Positions 43,455 to 52,779 of a stretch of DNA of 64,000 nucleotides are shown here, one piece after another. The DNA comes from Ruficoccus amylovorans (GTDB lineage Bacteria > Verrucomicrobiota > Verrucomicrobiia > Opitutales > Cerasicoccaceae). Both the position numbers and the translations under genes were made by a program. The notes under the pieces were generated by a model. That model saw nothing but the letters and a program-made list of their open reading frames with translations, did not search any database and was not told the origin of the DNA. Position 1 is the stretch's first letter, and every line of letters begins with the position of its first letter. The stretch spans positions 124,001 to 188,000 of the forward strand of contig NZ_JACHVB010000064.1 in assembly GCF_014230085.1 (NCBI RefSeq), written 5' to 3'.

Positions 43455-44684
43455 ATGAGCACGCATGTGACGTTGACGGATGATTCACCGGGCCTGGGCG
43501 ATGTGCCGGGCTTCCAACTGGCGGGCGTCCATTGCGACGTGCGCGGGACCGGTAACAAGCGGCTCGACCTGGCGCTGATCTTCTCGGAGCAGCCCGCCGT
43601 CGCCGCCGGAGTTTTTACTACCAACGATGTCAAGGCCGCTCCGGTCCGGCATTGCCAGGCGATTCTGGCGGGCCGGGACGACTTCCGGGCCATCGTCGCC
43701 AACAGCGGCAACGCCAACGCCTGTACCGGTGCACAAGGTATGGCCGACTGTGAAGAAATGGCCGCCGAAGCCGCGCGGGGACTCGGGATTTCCGCCGATC
43801 AGGTGTTTGTCTGCTCGACGGGGCGGATTGGCCGGTCGCTGCCGATGGACAAGATCCGTTCCGGCATCGCCGAGGCTGCGGCCGGGTTGTCCAGCGATTC
43901 CGGGCACTCGCTCAACGCCGCCTGGGCCATCCTGACTTCGGACACAAAGCCCAAGACCGTGACCGCGAAGTTCGAGGTCGGCGGTCAGACGGTGACCGTC
44001 TCCGGCATGGCCAAGGGCGCTGGAATGATCGAGCCGAACATGGCCACCATGCTCGCCTTTGTCGGTACGGACGCGGAAATTTCGCGGGCCGGGCTCCAGG
44101 CCGCGCTGGCCGCGGCCGTGCGGTCGAGCTTCAACTCGATCACGGTGGACGGCGACATGAGCACGAACGACACTGTGCTCGTCCTGGCCAACGGCCAGAG
44201 CGGGGTCTCGGTCGAGGATACCGGTTCCGAGGCGGGCGAAGCCTTCCGCGAGGCACTGGGACAGGTCTGCCGGAAGCTGGCCGAGAAGATCGTCGGCGAC
44301 GGCGAACGGATCACGAAGGTGGTCATGGTCAATGTCTCTGGCGCACCGGATAACACCGCCGCCGAAAAGGTGGCGCGGGCCGTGGGCAACTCCCTGCTGG
44401 TCAAGACCTCGTGGTTCGGCAACGACCCCAACTGGGGCCGGTTGCTCGACGCCGCCGGGTACGCCCGGGTCGGGCTGGTCGAGGAGCGGCTGGACATGCA
44501 CTACGACGACATCCCGGTCATCCTCGCGGGCACACCGCAGCACGACAACCTCCCCCAGTGGAAGCAGGCCGTGTCCAAGAAGCATTTTTCCATCTCGATC
44601 AACCTGAATATCGGGCAGGGGGCATACAGCCTGCTGAGCACCGATCTTTCCGAGGGTTACGTCGATTTCAACAAGAGCGAATAA
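43455..44684 (+). CDS. argJ: Bifunctional ornithine acetyltransferase/N-acetylglutamate synthase
   Basis: A 409-residue ArgJ that passes the acetyl group from acetylornithine back to glutamate, making arginine synthesis cyclic. [16 protein letters not shown] holds the self-cleavage site before T198, which becomes the nucleophile of the beta chain. [11 protein letters not shown] and [16 protein letters not shown] are conserved. Whether it can also use acetyl-CoA cannot be read. Twelve bases after argC. Confidence 0.96.
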   Translation: MSTHVTLTDDSPGLGDVPGFQLAGVHCDVRGTGNKRLDLALIFSEQPAVAAGVFTTNDVKAAPVRHCQAILAGRDDFRAIVANSGNANACTGAQGMADCEEMAAEAARGLGISADQVFVCSTGRIGRSLPMDKIRSGIAEAAAGLSSDSGHSLNAAWAILTSDTKPKTVTAKFEVGGQTVTVSGMAKGAGMIEPNMATMLAFVGTDAEISRAGLQAALAAAVRSSFNSITVDGDMSTNDTVLVLANGQSGVSVEDTGSEAGEAFREALGQVCRKLAEKIVGDGERITKVVMVNVSGAPDNTAAEKVARAVGNSLLVKTSWFGNDPNWGRLLDAAGYARVGLVEERLDMHYDDIPVILAGTPQHDNLPQWKQAVSKKHFSISINLNIGQGAYSLLSTDLSEGYVDFNKSE

Positions 44685-44694
44685 CCACATAGAC

Positions 44695-45588
44695 GTGAAG
44701 ATTACCGAAAATATCGACATCACGACCAAGGCCCAGGTGCTGCTGGAGGCGTTGCCGTACATCCTGCGCTTCCGGGGCTCGACCTTCGTCGTCAAGTACG
44801 GCGGCAGTTTCATGGACGATCCGGACCCGGCGGTACGCATCCGGGTGGCCACGGACATCGTGTTCCTGGCCGCGGTGGGGATTCACGTCGTCGTCGTGCA
44901 CGGCGGCGGCAAGGCGATCTCCCGGGGCATGGCCGAGGCCGGGCTGGAGCCGGTCTTCCGCAACGGCCTGCGGGTGACCGACGAGGAGACGATCAAGATT
45001 GTCGAGAAAACGCTCAACCAAACGGTCAACCTCGACATCTGCGAGCTGATCCAGGCGCGGGGTGGCAAGCCGCTGGGCATGCACGGCAACAACGTGCTCG
45101 TCTGCGACAAGATGCTCTCCGAAGACGCCGAAGGGCAGCCGGTGGACCTCGGTTTCGTCGGGCAGATCCAGTACGTGAAGGCCAAGCTGATCAAGAAGGC
45201 CATCGCCGACGGCTACACGCCGATTGTTTCCCCCATCGCAGTGGACGAACTGGGCCACCCCTACAACACCAACGCCGATGTGGCCGCCGCGGCGGTCGCC
45301 TCTGCCCTGCGGGCGCGGCGGTTGGTTTATCTTTCCGACGTCCCCGGCCTGCTGCGGGACCCGAACGACCCCTCCACGCTCATCTCCTCGCTCCACATCG
45401 ACGAGGTCGAGACGTTGACCAAGGACGGGACTATCTCCCGGGGCATGCTTCCGAAGGTCAACAGCGCAGTCGGTGCCCTGCACAACGGTGTGCACCGGGT
45501 CCACTTCGTTGATGGCCGGCAGCCCCACAGCATCCTGCTGGAAATCTTTACCGACAAAGGTATCGGCACAGAAATCGTCAATCAGTAA
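44695..45588 (+). CDS. argB: Acetylglutamate kinase
   Basis: A 297-residue amino-acid kinase family enzyme. [51 protein letters not shown]-type NAGK sequence and [15 protein letters not shown] are intact. It phosphorylates N-acetylglutamate and is often the arginine-feedback point. The N-terminal helix ([22 protein letters not shown]) is the extension associated with arginine-sensitive hexamers, as an inference. Starts with GTG at 44695. Confidence 0.96.
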   Translation: MKITENIDITTKAQVLLEALPYILRFRGSTFVVKYGGSFMDDPDPAVRIRVATDIVFLAAVGIHVVVVHGGGKAISRGMAEAGLEPVFRNGLRVTDEETIKIVEKTLNQTVNLDICELIQARGGKPLGMHGNNVLVCDKMLSEDAEGQPVDLGFVGQIQYVKAKLIKKAIADGYTPIVSPIAVDELGHPYNTNADVAAAAVASALRARRLVYLSDVPGLLRDPNDPSTLISSLHIDEVETLTKDGTISRGMLPKVNSAVGALHNGVHRVHFVDGRQPHSILLEIFTDKGIGTEIVNQ

Positions 45589-45597
45589 GCGCAAATC

Positions 45598-46815
45598 ATG
45601 AACGTAACCACCCCGGATTCCACTTCCGACCTGTATGCCTCGTTTGTACTGGGCAATTACGGCACGCCCGCCTGCACGCTGACGCGCGGCGAAGGCGTCT
45701 ATGTGTGGGACTCCGAGGGGCGTCGCCTGCTCGACTTCGGGGCGGGGATCGCGGTCACTTCGATTGGCCATTGCCACCCGCACTGGGTCAAGGCCGTACA
45801 GGAACAGGCGGCCACGCTCGTGCATTGCAGCAACCTCTACCGGCACCCCGGCCAGGGGCGGCTGGCGCAACGGCTTTGCGGCTACGCCGGGCCGGGCAAG
45901 GTTCTCCTGTGCAACAGCGGGGCCGAGGCCAATGAGGCCATGCTCAAGCTCGCCCGGCTCCACGGGCGGGCCAAGACGGGCGAGGAGGGTAAGTGCTTCA
46001 AGGTTCTGACTGCCGAGAAGGCCTTCCACGGCCGGACCTTCGGGGCCATGGCCGCCACGCCGCAGGAGAAAATCCAGGGCGGGTTCCGGCCTATGCTGGA
46101 CGGGTTCGCGCACGGTGTTTTCAACGATCTGGCGAGCTTCGAGGCGCTGGTGGACGACTCCGTCGCCGCCATCCTGGTGGAAGCGATCCAGGGCGAGAGC
46201 GGCGTCAACCCCGCCACGGTGGAGTTCCTGCAAGGGCTGCGGGCGCTTTGCGACAAGCACGGCCTGCTGCTGATGATGGACGAGGTCCAGTGCGGCATTG
46301 GTCGGACGGGGCGGTTCTTCGGCTTCGAAGAGGCCGGGATCGTGCCGGACGCCTTCAGCATGGCCAAAGGCCTCGGCGGTGGTATCCCCATCGGCGCGGT
46401 CTGGATGCGCGACGCGCACGCACCGCTTTTCAAACCCGGCTCGCACGGCACGACCTACGGGGGGAACCCGCTGGTCTGCGCCGCCGCGAATGCCGTGCTC
46501 GACGTGATCGAGTCCGAGGATTTGTTGGCGCAGGTCACCGCCCAGTCCAAGGGCTGGATCAAACGGCTGCAAGAACTGGAACGGAAGTTCCCGGCGCTGG
46601 TCGAAGAAGTGCGGGGCCGGGGTTACATGGTCGGCGTCGCCCTCAAGGTGGACCCGATGCCGGTTATCCAGACCCTGCGGGAAAAGGGCATGCTTGCTAT
46701 CCCGACCGGGGGGCAGGTTATCCGGCTGCTGCCGCCACTCACCGCCACCGTTGAAGACCTTGACCGCTCCGTCGAGCTGCTCGCGGACGCTTTATCCAAT
46801 CACCTCCAAGCTTAG
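45598..46815 (+). CDS. argD: Acetylornithine aminotransferase
   Basis: A 405-residue class III PLP aminotransferase. FGAGIAVTSIGHCHP, LCNSGAEANEAMLKLAR, KAFHGRTFGAM, MMDEVQCGIGRTG and FSMAKGLGGGIPIGA with the PLP Lys at K257. It makes acetylornithine from the semialdehyde using glutamate. Placed between argB and argF. Confidence 0.95.
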   Translation: MNVTTPDSTSDLYASFVLGNYGTPACTLTRGEGVYVWDSEGRRLLDFGAGIAVTSIGHCHPHWVKAVQEQAATLVHCSNLYRHPGQGRLAQRLCGYAGPGKVLLCNSGAEANEAMLKLARLHGRAKTGEEGKCFKVLTAEKAFHGRTFGAMAATPQEKIQGGFRPMLDGFAHGVFNDLASFEALVDDSVAAILVEAIQGESGVNPATVEFLQGLRALCDKHGLLLMMDEVQCGIGRTGRFFGFEEAGIVPDAFSMAKGLGGGIPIGAVWMRDAHAPLFKPGSHGTTYGGNPLVCAAANAVLDVIESEDLLAQVTAQSKGWIKRLQELERKFPALVEEVRGRGYMVGVALKVDPMPVIQTLREKGMLAIPTGGQVIRLLPPLTATVEDLDRSVELLADALSNHLQA

Positions 46816-46830
46816 TTTGCCATCCCCCGT

Positions 46831-47775
46831 ATGAAACACTTCCTGAAAGTGACCGACTTCTCGCACGACGAGGTCGAACTCCTGTTCCAGAACGCCGCCG
46901 AGTTCAAGCGTCTGGGCCGCCACACCCCGGCGCTGCTCCAGCGTCAGTCCTGGGGTATGCTTTTTTATAAAAACAGTACGCGCACCCGCGTCTCCTTCGA
47001 GGTCGGGCTGAACGAACTGGGCGCGCACGCCGTCATGCTCTCCACCGGGAACATGCAGCTCAGCCGCGGCGAGACCATCGCCGACACGGCCCGCGTGCTT
47101 TCGCGTTACCTGTCCGGGCTGATTATCCGCTGCTACGAACACTCCGTGCTGGAGGAGTTCGCCAGTGCCGGGACCATCCCGGTCGTGAATGCCCTGACGG
47201 ACCTGACGCACCCCTGCCAGCTCTACGCCGACCTCTTTACGCTGGCCGAGCGCTGGAGCCCCGGCGAAGGGGAGGCCGATGTCGAGTCGCTGCGGGGCCG
47301 CAAAGTCGCCTTTCTCGGTGATACCGCCTGCAATATGGCCAACTCGTGGATCCTCGCCGCCGCCCACACCGGGATGGAAATTTCCCTCGCCGGTCCTGCC
47401 GAGTTCGCGCCCAGCCAGGCCGCGCGCGACTTGCTGAAGCAGGCGGACCTGCCGGAGACATTCAAGTTCACCACTGACGCACGGGAGGCTGTTCGCGGCG
47501 CGGATGTCGTCTATACCGATGTGTGGGTGAGCATGGGCAACGAGGCCGAGGAAGCCGCCCGCCTCTCCCAGATGCAGCCCTATTCGGTCACGGCGGACCT
47601 CATGGCCGAGGCGGCCAAGGACGCCTACTTCATGCACTGCCTTCCCGCCCATGCCGGGCAGGAAGTTTCGCAGGAAGTCCTTGATAGCTCCGCGTCGATT
47701 ATCTTCGACGAGGCGGAGAACCGCCTGCATATCCAAAAGGCCATCCTCGCCGCCCTCGCCGGGGAACCCCGCTGA
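46831..47775 (+). CDS. argF: Ornithine carbamoyltransferase
   Basis: A 314-residue enzyme forming citrulline from ornithine and carbamoyl phosphate. FYKNSTRTRVSFEVG holds the carbamoyl-phosphate motif STRTR (49-53); NALTDLTHPCQLYADL, GDTACNMANSW and the ornithine loop HCLPAH (269-274) are complete. GDTACNMANSW has Ala-Cys where many OTCases have GNN, a small variation. Last gene of the operon. Confidence 0.95.
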   Translation: MKHFLKVTDFSHDEVELLFQNAAEFKRLGRHTPALLQRQSWGMLFYKNSTRTRVSFEVGLNELGAHAVMLSTGNMQLSRGETIADTARVLSRYLSGLIIRCYEHSVLEEFASAGTIPVVNALTDLTHPCQLYADLFTLAERWSPGEGEADVESLRGRKVAFLGDTACNMANSWILAAAHTGMEISLAGPAEFAPSQAARDLLKQADLPETFKFTTDAREAVRGADVVYTDVWVSMGNEAEEAARLSQMQPYSVTADLMAEAAKDAYFMHCLPAHAGQEVSQEVLDSSASIIFDEAENRLHIQKAILAALAGEPR

Positions 47776-47872
47776 GGCGTATTTTAAAATTACGGAGCGA
47801 GCCCGGGCCTGTTGGTTTTGAGGCTGTTTGTCCGGAGGAACGCAGTTCCGGCTTAAACGTTTTTTGGGGAGA

Positions 47873-47915
47873 GCGTGAGAGGGTGTTTTTTGAAAAAAAA
47901 AAACACCTTCTCGCA
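47873..47915. terminator. Possible bidirectional terminator between argF and rhamnulokinase gene
   Basis: GGTGTTTTTT (47882-47891) can pair with AAAAAACACC (47898-47907), flanked by GAGAG and CTTCTC. The stem is AT-rich. It lies between convergent genes. A second small hairpin, CCGGAGGAAC/GTTCCGG, is at 47832-47851. Confidence 0.5.
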
Positions 47916-47926
47916 TAACCCTTCTT

Positions 47927-49348
47927 TTATGCGCCAGCCACGGCCGGGCGATAGACGTGTTTGTTGATACGGCGGGCGATGACGGCGCGGAAGATGTCGA
48001 GGTTCTCAATCGCGCCCAGGCCGAGAAGCTGATAGCCGATGTTGCCCACGGAGGTTCCTTCCAGGCTGTAGCTGGTGACGGGCAGGCCGGTGGCGTCGGC
48101 GATGCGCTGGCAAAGGAGCTGGTTCTTGGAACCGCCGCCGACGATGGCGATGTTGTCAAAAGATTCGCCGGTCATTTGGCCGAACTGGCGGACGGTGTTG
48201 GCGACGGAGCGGGCCAGCGAGTCGCAGATCAGGCGCATGTACTCGGGCAGGGTCGCGGGCGGGGTGCCGCCCTGGCGGCGCAGGTTGGCGTCGATGGCGG
48301 CGCGCATGTCGTCCGGGTTGAAAAGCGATTCGTCCGTACAGTCGATGAGGGTCCCGGGGCTGGGGAGGTCGGCGGCCTTGTCGGCCAGCGCGTCCCACTC
48401 GGCTCCGCTGGTGGGCCGGTCAGGGAACTTGATGGAGAGCTGTTCGAGCAGCCAGAGGCCGAGGAGGATCTTATTCGGGCGGTAGCCGCCGAGGCCGTCG
48501 CGCTCGTTGCTGACGCCGAGCTTGTAGGCTTCCTCGCCCTTGGCGGGCTGGGCGGTCAGGCCGCCGGTGAGCAGCCAGGTTCCGGCGGAGATAAAGATGT
48601 CGTTCCCGCTCTTGGGAATGGCCTCAAAGGCACAGGAGGTGTCGTGGCCGGGGACGAGGATCGTTTCCACATCTTCGAGTCCCTCGATGTCGCGGACCTT
48701 GCCCAGCTTGATGCCAGAGCGGGCCGGGCCATCGAACCACTCGGCGGGGATACCGAAGTAGTTCAGCGTTTCCCCGGAGAAAGCCACGCCGTTGATGTCC
48801 AGAAGCTGCCCGGTGCTGGCGATAGAGACCTCGTTGCACATCTTGCCCGAGAGCAGGTAGTTGAAGTAGTCCGGCAGCAGGAGCACGCGGCTGACCATCT
48901 GCTTGAGCGCGGGAAAGGCGCTGAGGGTCTCGCCGAGCTGGAGGGCGGTGTTGTAGTTAATGGGCGGCAGGCCAGTCCAGTCGTAGAGTTTGCGGTCATC
49001 GCCGGAGTCGATCAGGCGCTTGCGCAAGGGCTCGGTGCGCTGGTCGCGGTAGGCGTGCATCGGGAAGGCCAGGCGCCCGTCCTTGTCCAGCAGGACATGG
49101 TCCACGCCCCAGGTGTCCACCCCGCAGGAGGCGAGATCGGGGAAAAGGCGTTTGGCTTCCGTCAGCCCCTTGCGGACCTGCGAAAAGAGGGCTCCGATGT
49201 CCCAGTAGTCGTTGTCGTTGAGGCGGTGAAAGGCGTTGGGAAAGCGGTGGACTTCGGTCAGCTCAAGGGCCTCGCCGGTCCAGGTTCCGACGATGACGCG
49301 CCCGCTGGTGGCTCCAAGGTCGATGGCGGCGGCGTGTATTTTGCTCAT
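47927..49348 (-). CDS. rhaB: Rhamnulokinase/fuculokinase-type sugar kinase
   Basis: A 473-residue FGGY kinase. AAIDLGATSGRVIVG (7-21) is the phosphate-1 motif, GVDTWGVDHVLLDKDGR the RhaB-type active-site stretch with catalytic Asp, SAGTWLLTG the phosphate-2 motif, and NIAIVGGGSKNQLLCQRIADATG the adenosine motif. It phosphorylates a ketodeoxysugar (L-rhamnulose or L-fuculose). ATG at 49348 is well supported. With the regulator, transporter and isomerase nearby it belongs to a deoxysugar operon. Confidence 0.88.
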   Translation of the reverse strand: MSKIHAAAIDLGATSGRVIVGTWTGEALELTEVHRFPNAFHRLNDNDYWDIGALFSQVRKGLTEAKRLFPDLASCGVDTWGVDHVLLDKDGRLAFPMHAYRDQRTEPLRKRLIDSGDDRKLYDWTGLPPINYNTALQLGETLSAFPALKQMVSRVLLLPDYFNYLLSGKMCNEVSIASTGQLLDINGVAFSGETLNYFGIPAEWFDGPARSGIKLGKVRDIEGLEDVETILVPGHDTSCAFEAIPKSGNDIFISAGTWLLTGGLTAQPAKGEEAYKLGVSNERDGLGGYRPNKILLGLWLLEQLSIKFPDRPTSGAEWDALADKAADLPSPGTLIDCTDESLFNPDDMRAAIDANLRRQGGTPPATLPEYMRLICDSLARSVANTVRQFGQMTGESFDNIAIVGGGSKNQLLCQRIADATGLPVTSYSLEGTSVGNIGYQLLGLGAIENLDIFRAVIARRINKHVYRPAVAGA

Positions 49349-49371
49349 GGGGGTTTTTACGAAAAAGCGGT

Positions 49372-50154
49372 TCAGGGTTCGATTTTGGCGGGAGGGGCGA
49401 CGATGATCTCGGTGCCGGCCTCGGCGGCGGGGCCGGCGATCTCGGGGGGCGGCTCCCGGTCGGTGATAAGGGTGTACTTGTCCGACAGCTCGGTGACGAG
49501 GCTCAGGGCGCGCTTGCCGAGCTTCGAGCTGTCCATGACGAAGTAAAGCTTGTCGCACACGTTGAGCATGTGCTGCTGAAAGGAGGCGAGGAACGAGTTG
49601 TTGTTCCAGATGCCCTCGGGGGTCAGTCCGGCGCAGCCGCACACGGCGATATCGACGTGGACTCGGTTGATGGCCTGCTCGCAGGCCGGGCCGTAGAGAA
49701 TGCCCAGCCGGGAGTAAACCGTGCCGCCGGTGACAATGGTCTCGGAGGAGCCGACTTCGCCGAAGAGGGCGGCGATGGGCAGGGAGTTGGTAATGACCAC
49801 GAGGCGTTTTTCCACCAGGGCGCGGGCTACGGTATAGGTGGTGGTGCCGCCGTCGAGCATGACGGTCGCGCCTGGCTCGATCAACTGGGCCATCTTGCGG
49901 GCGATGGCGTGTTTTTGTTCCGTGTGGCGGTTATCCTGTGTGATGAAGTCGTAGCCGGAGCTGTTCGCATCCTCTTCGACGAGGCTGGCCCCGCCGTGAT
50001 GGCGGCAGATGATGTTGGCCGCCTCCAGATCGTTGAGTGCGCGTCGGACGGTGGACAGGCTGATGTCGAATTTTTCGGCCAGCGTGTGAAGGTCCGCGTA
50101 CTTGTGTTCGCGGATATACTTCTCGATCAGGTCCAGTCGTTGTTTATTGGTCAT
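49372..50154 (-). CDS. DeoR-family sugar-operon regulator
   Basis: A 260-residue regulator. NKQRLDLIEKYIREHKYADLHTLAEKFDISLSTVRRALNDLEAANIICRHHGGA is the DeoR winged-helix, and the C-terminal DeoR sensor shows MLDGGTTTYTVARALVEK and NSLPIAALF. C-terminal ligand is probably a phosphorylated sugar (inference). It is 23 bases upstream of the kinase gene, so it probably controls the cluster. ATG at 50154 begins MTNKQRLD. Confidence 0.88.
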   Translation of the reverse strand: MTNKQRLDLIEKYIREHKYADLHTLAEKFDISLSTVRRALNDLEAANIICRHHGGASLVEEDANSSGYDFITQDNRHTEQKHAIARKMAQLIEPGATVMLDGGTTTYTVARALVEKRLVVITNSLPIAALFGEVGSSETIVTGGTVYSRLGILYGPACEQAINRVHVDIAVCGCAGLTPEGIWNNNSFLASFQQHMLNVCDKLYFVMDSSKLGKRALSLVTELSDKYTLITDREPPPEIAGPAAEAGTEIIVAPPAKIEP

Positions 50155-50229
50155 GAAAATCACCTTCATCCTGAAGGCGCTTTCACAAACTGTCAAAAAC
50201 AATCAGTTGCTTCCACGAAAATGATGTAA

Positions 50230-50631
50230 TCAGGTCAACCCACTACCCCAGAGCCGCCAGGGGGCGATTTCGAGGCTGTTTCCGGCTGGGTCGCGGAAGT
50301 AGAGCGAGTGGACGCCCTCACGCCAGACGTGTTCCATTTCGAGCGGGATTCCCAATGCTCTCAGGCGGTCTTTCCAGCCGGGTATGTCGGCGGGATCGAC
50401 CCGGAAGCAGGTATGGCCGGGGCCGGTGGTACCGTGGGTGGGCACCTCGTCGTTGCGGGCCGACTCGTGCGGATTGAAGATCAGCAGCATGGCCCCGTCG
50501 AGCCGGTAGAAGATGTACTTACCCGGTTCGCGCGCGTGGGGTTCGCTTGCGAGCAGGCGGTTGTAGAACGCCTCGGCTGCCTCCAGGTCTTCGGCGTAGA
50601 GGCAGGTCTCAAGAATGTGACGCAGGTTCAC
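50230..50631 (-). CDS. VOC-family (glyoxalase/bleomycin-resistance fold) protein
   Basis: A 133-residue single-domain VOC protein. HILETCLYAEDLEAAEAFYNRLLA starts the first beta-alpha-beta module, with a metal-type His; GPGHTCFRV and VHSLYFRDPAGNSLEIAPW (His and terminal Glu) form the second. Substrate unknown. It starts at GTG (50631). It lies between the DeoR gene and the sugar transporter. Confidence 0.78.
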   Translation of the reverse strand: MNLRHILETCLYAEDLEAAEAFYNRLLASEPHAREPGKYIFYRLDGAMLLIFNPHESARNDEVPTHGTTGPGHTCFRVDPADIPGWKDRLRALGIPLEMEHVWREGVHSLYFRDPAGNSLEIAPWRLWGSGLT

Positions 50632-50639
50632 GGGAGAAA

Positions 50640-50762
50640 GGTTTGAGAGTTTAAGAGTTTGAAGGTTTGAGAGTCGGAATGCCGTTTGCGAAAATTCTCC
50701 GTCCGCCGTGCGGCTGCTGGCTCTCTTAACTTTCAAACGCTCAAACCCGAAACTCTCAAACT
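50640..50762. repeat. TTTGAGAG tract with inverted counterpart, copy 2
   Basis: Forward tract GGTTTGAGAGTTTAAGAG continuing TTTGAAGGTTTGAGAG is at 50640-50674. Its inverted counterpart, TTTCAAACGCTCAAACCC then AAACTCTCAAACTT, is at 50729-50762. They form a 120-base inverted pair between the VOC and transporter genes, related to the tracts at 27343 and 62637. Confidence 0.7.
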
Positions 50763-50765
50763 TAT

Positions 50766-52511
50766 TCAGAGTCCGATCCTGCGCAGGGGCTTTCCGGCGT
50801 AGATGTTTTCCTCGATTTTTTCCAGCGGCACGCCGCGGGTTTCGGGGAGGAAGCGGATGGCCAGCGCGAGGCCGACAGCGGTAAAGGCGGCGTAGATGAG
50901 GAAGGTGAAGGACATACCCAGGCCGTCCTTCATGACCGGGAAAAGCTGGCTGACGAAGTAGTCCACCAGCCAGTTGGCGGCGACGGCGATGGACATCCCG
51001 ATCCCGCGGAAGCGGATGGGGAAGATCTCGCTGATCATGAGCCAGCACAGCGGCCCGGCGCTGATGGCGAAGAATACGATGTAGAGCAGGATGCTGGCGA
51101 AAATCCAGTACGTGATCGCCGGAGGCTTGCCGGGAGTCGCGGGCAGGGCCGGGGTGGTCACCCCGGCCGGTGAAGTGGGGGCTGAGGCCTGGGCGTCCGC
51201 GGGGACGGAAACCGACTTGCCCTCGACCGCCGCGTGCATGGCCTGGGAAACGTTCCGCGAACTGGCAATGGCCAGAGCGATCTCCCGGTGGTCGGTCGTC
51301 TGCTCATGGGTAACGGCTGACCCGGCGTTGGGAAGGACGGGGCGCTGCCCGGCGTTGTCGGTGGTGGTGACGGCGCGGGACTCGGCGGGCGCGGTCTGCT
51401 GGAACTTCTCATACCGGTGGAACAGGTACGACTGCGCCCCGAGCATGATGATGATACCGCTCACGCCGATGAACATCAGCTTGCGGCGTCCAAGCTTGTC
51501 CACGAGGAAGATCGAGACGACAGTGGCGATGAGGTTGACCAGGCCCATCGCTACCTGCGCCCACATGGCAGCCGAGGCGCTGAACCCGCCCTGGCTGAAG
51601 ATCTGCGGGCCGAAGTACATGTCGGCGTTGATGCCGGTGGACTGCTGGAAAAATTGCAGAAAAAAGCCCAGCAGCATGACCGGCAGGATCAGCTTGCCGA
51701 AGCAGGCTTTGAGGTTGACGCTCGTCTTGCGGGCGGCGGCTTCGTGGATGTCGCAAAAGGTCGAGCGGGCCTCCTCGCGGCCCATCATGCGCATGAGCAC
51801 GTGGTGGGCTTCGCGCAGGAACTGGTTCTCAATCAGCCAGCGTGGGCTCTGGGGCATCTTGAACATGCCGAAGAGAAAGATGAAGGCCGGGATCAGCCCG
51901 ATAGCCAGCATGACGCGCCAGTTGAGGGCGGTGTCCTTGATCGAGGCGTCCACCGCCACGCCGACCAGAAAGGAAAACAGGATCCCGACCACAATGGAGA
52001 GCTGGTACATGAACAGGATGCGCCCGCGTGATTCCGGCGGGGCGACCTCGGCCATGTACATCGGGGTGATGACGGCGGAGTTACCAATGGCCAGCCCCAT
52101 CATCAGGCGGGCAACCACGAAGACCCAGAAACCGGGCGAAACCGCCGCCAGAGCGATCCCGGCGATGAAGAGAAAGGCGTTGAAGATGAGGCCTTTTTTA
52201 CGCCCGAAGCGGTCCGAAACCTTGCCGCCAAAGAGCGCGCCGATCAATGCGCCCAGCGGGACGGCGGCGACCCACAGTCCCTGAAGCAGGGGGGCGGACT
52301 CCAGGCCGAAGAAGGTGTTGACCGAGCCTCCGACCGCCGCCGCGATGGAGGCGTCGAACCCGAACAGCACCCCCGACATGGCCGCGACCGTGCCGACGAA
52401 AAAGCTGCTCAGCGGTTTGATGGCGACATCTTTGAGGGTTTCCTCCACCTCGTTCACGATGGCACGGAGATGATCGGGGATAGTTGGCTGGGCAGGGGAG
52501 AGTTCACTCAT
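50766..52511 (-). CDS. MFS sugar transporter (SP family) with unusual loop insertion
   Basis: A 581-residue sugar porter; SP members are about 460-480. Twelve TM segments with the SP signatures GGKVSDRFGRKKGLIFNAF, PMYMAEVAPPESRGRILFMYQL, FLQFFQQSTGINADMYFGPQIF, VDKLGRRKLMFIG and RFLPETRGVPLEKIEE. About 95 residues, rich in Ala, Pro, Thr and Val (from TAPAESRAV to PGKPPAITY), are inserted after TM9. Substrate is probably a deoxysugar given the isomerase and kinase in the cluster. Confidence 0.88.
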   Translation of the reverse strand: MSELSPAQPTIPDHLRAIVNEVEETLKDVAIKPLSSFFVGTVAAMSGVLFGFDASIAAAVGGSVNTFFGLESAPLLQGLWVAAVPLGALIGALFGGKVSDRFGRKKGLIFNAFLFIAGIALAAVSPGFWVFVVARLMMGLAIGNSAVITPMYMAEVAPPESRGRILFMYQLSIVVGILFSFLVGVAVDASIKDTALNWRVMLAIGLIPAFIFLFGMFKMPQSPRWLIENQFLREAHHVLMRMMGREEARSTFCDIHEAAARKTSVNLKACFGKLILPVMLLGFFLQFFQQSTGINADMYFGPQIFSQGGFSASAAMWAQVAMGLVNLIATVVSIFLVDKLGRRKLMFIGVSGIIIMLGAQSYLFHRYEKFQQTAPAESRAVTTTDNAGQRPVLPNAGSAVTHEQTTDHREIALAIASSRNVSQAMHAAVEGKSVSVPADAQASAPTSPAGVTTPALPATPGKPPAITYWIFASILLYIVFFAISAGPLCWLMISEIFPIRFRGIGMSIAVAANWLVDYFVSQLFPVMKDGLGMSFTFLIYAAFTAVGLALAIRFLPETRGVPLEKIEENIYAGKPLRRIGL

Positions 52512-52713
52512 GGCAAGGTAGGGCTTTTGCTGCCGCAGCGTCTCTTCCGGCTAAACGACGGCTACACCGGCCGGAGCCGGGGTGCAGGAGGGGTGAGATA
52601 GTTGCGGCAAGGGGTTCAATATGAGCCGGATGGGTTGCATCACAACTCATCGTGTTTTGCCCGCTTTGGCAAGGTCAGAGTGCGTGGAAAATGAGGTGCC
52701 CTATTATGGTTTT

Positions 52714-52731
52714 GTAGTGCATTTGCACTAC
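52714..52731. promoter_or_regulatory. Palindromic operator-like site upstream of the sugar transporter
   Basis: GTAGTGCA-TT-TGCACTAC is a perfect 8-bp inverted repeat about 200 bases upstream of the transporter start. On the minus strand it is followed by CCATAATAG, a possible -10. The length and symmetry suit a LacI-type operator. A second hairpin GAAGCG-n7-CGCTTC lies at 52739-52757. Nothing else stands out in 52512-52779. Confidence 0.45.
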
Positions 52732-52779
52732 ACGTGTTGAAGCGCGGAAGACGCTTCCACGGGAGATTTAAAACAGACG

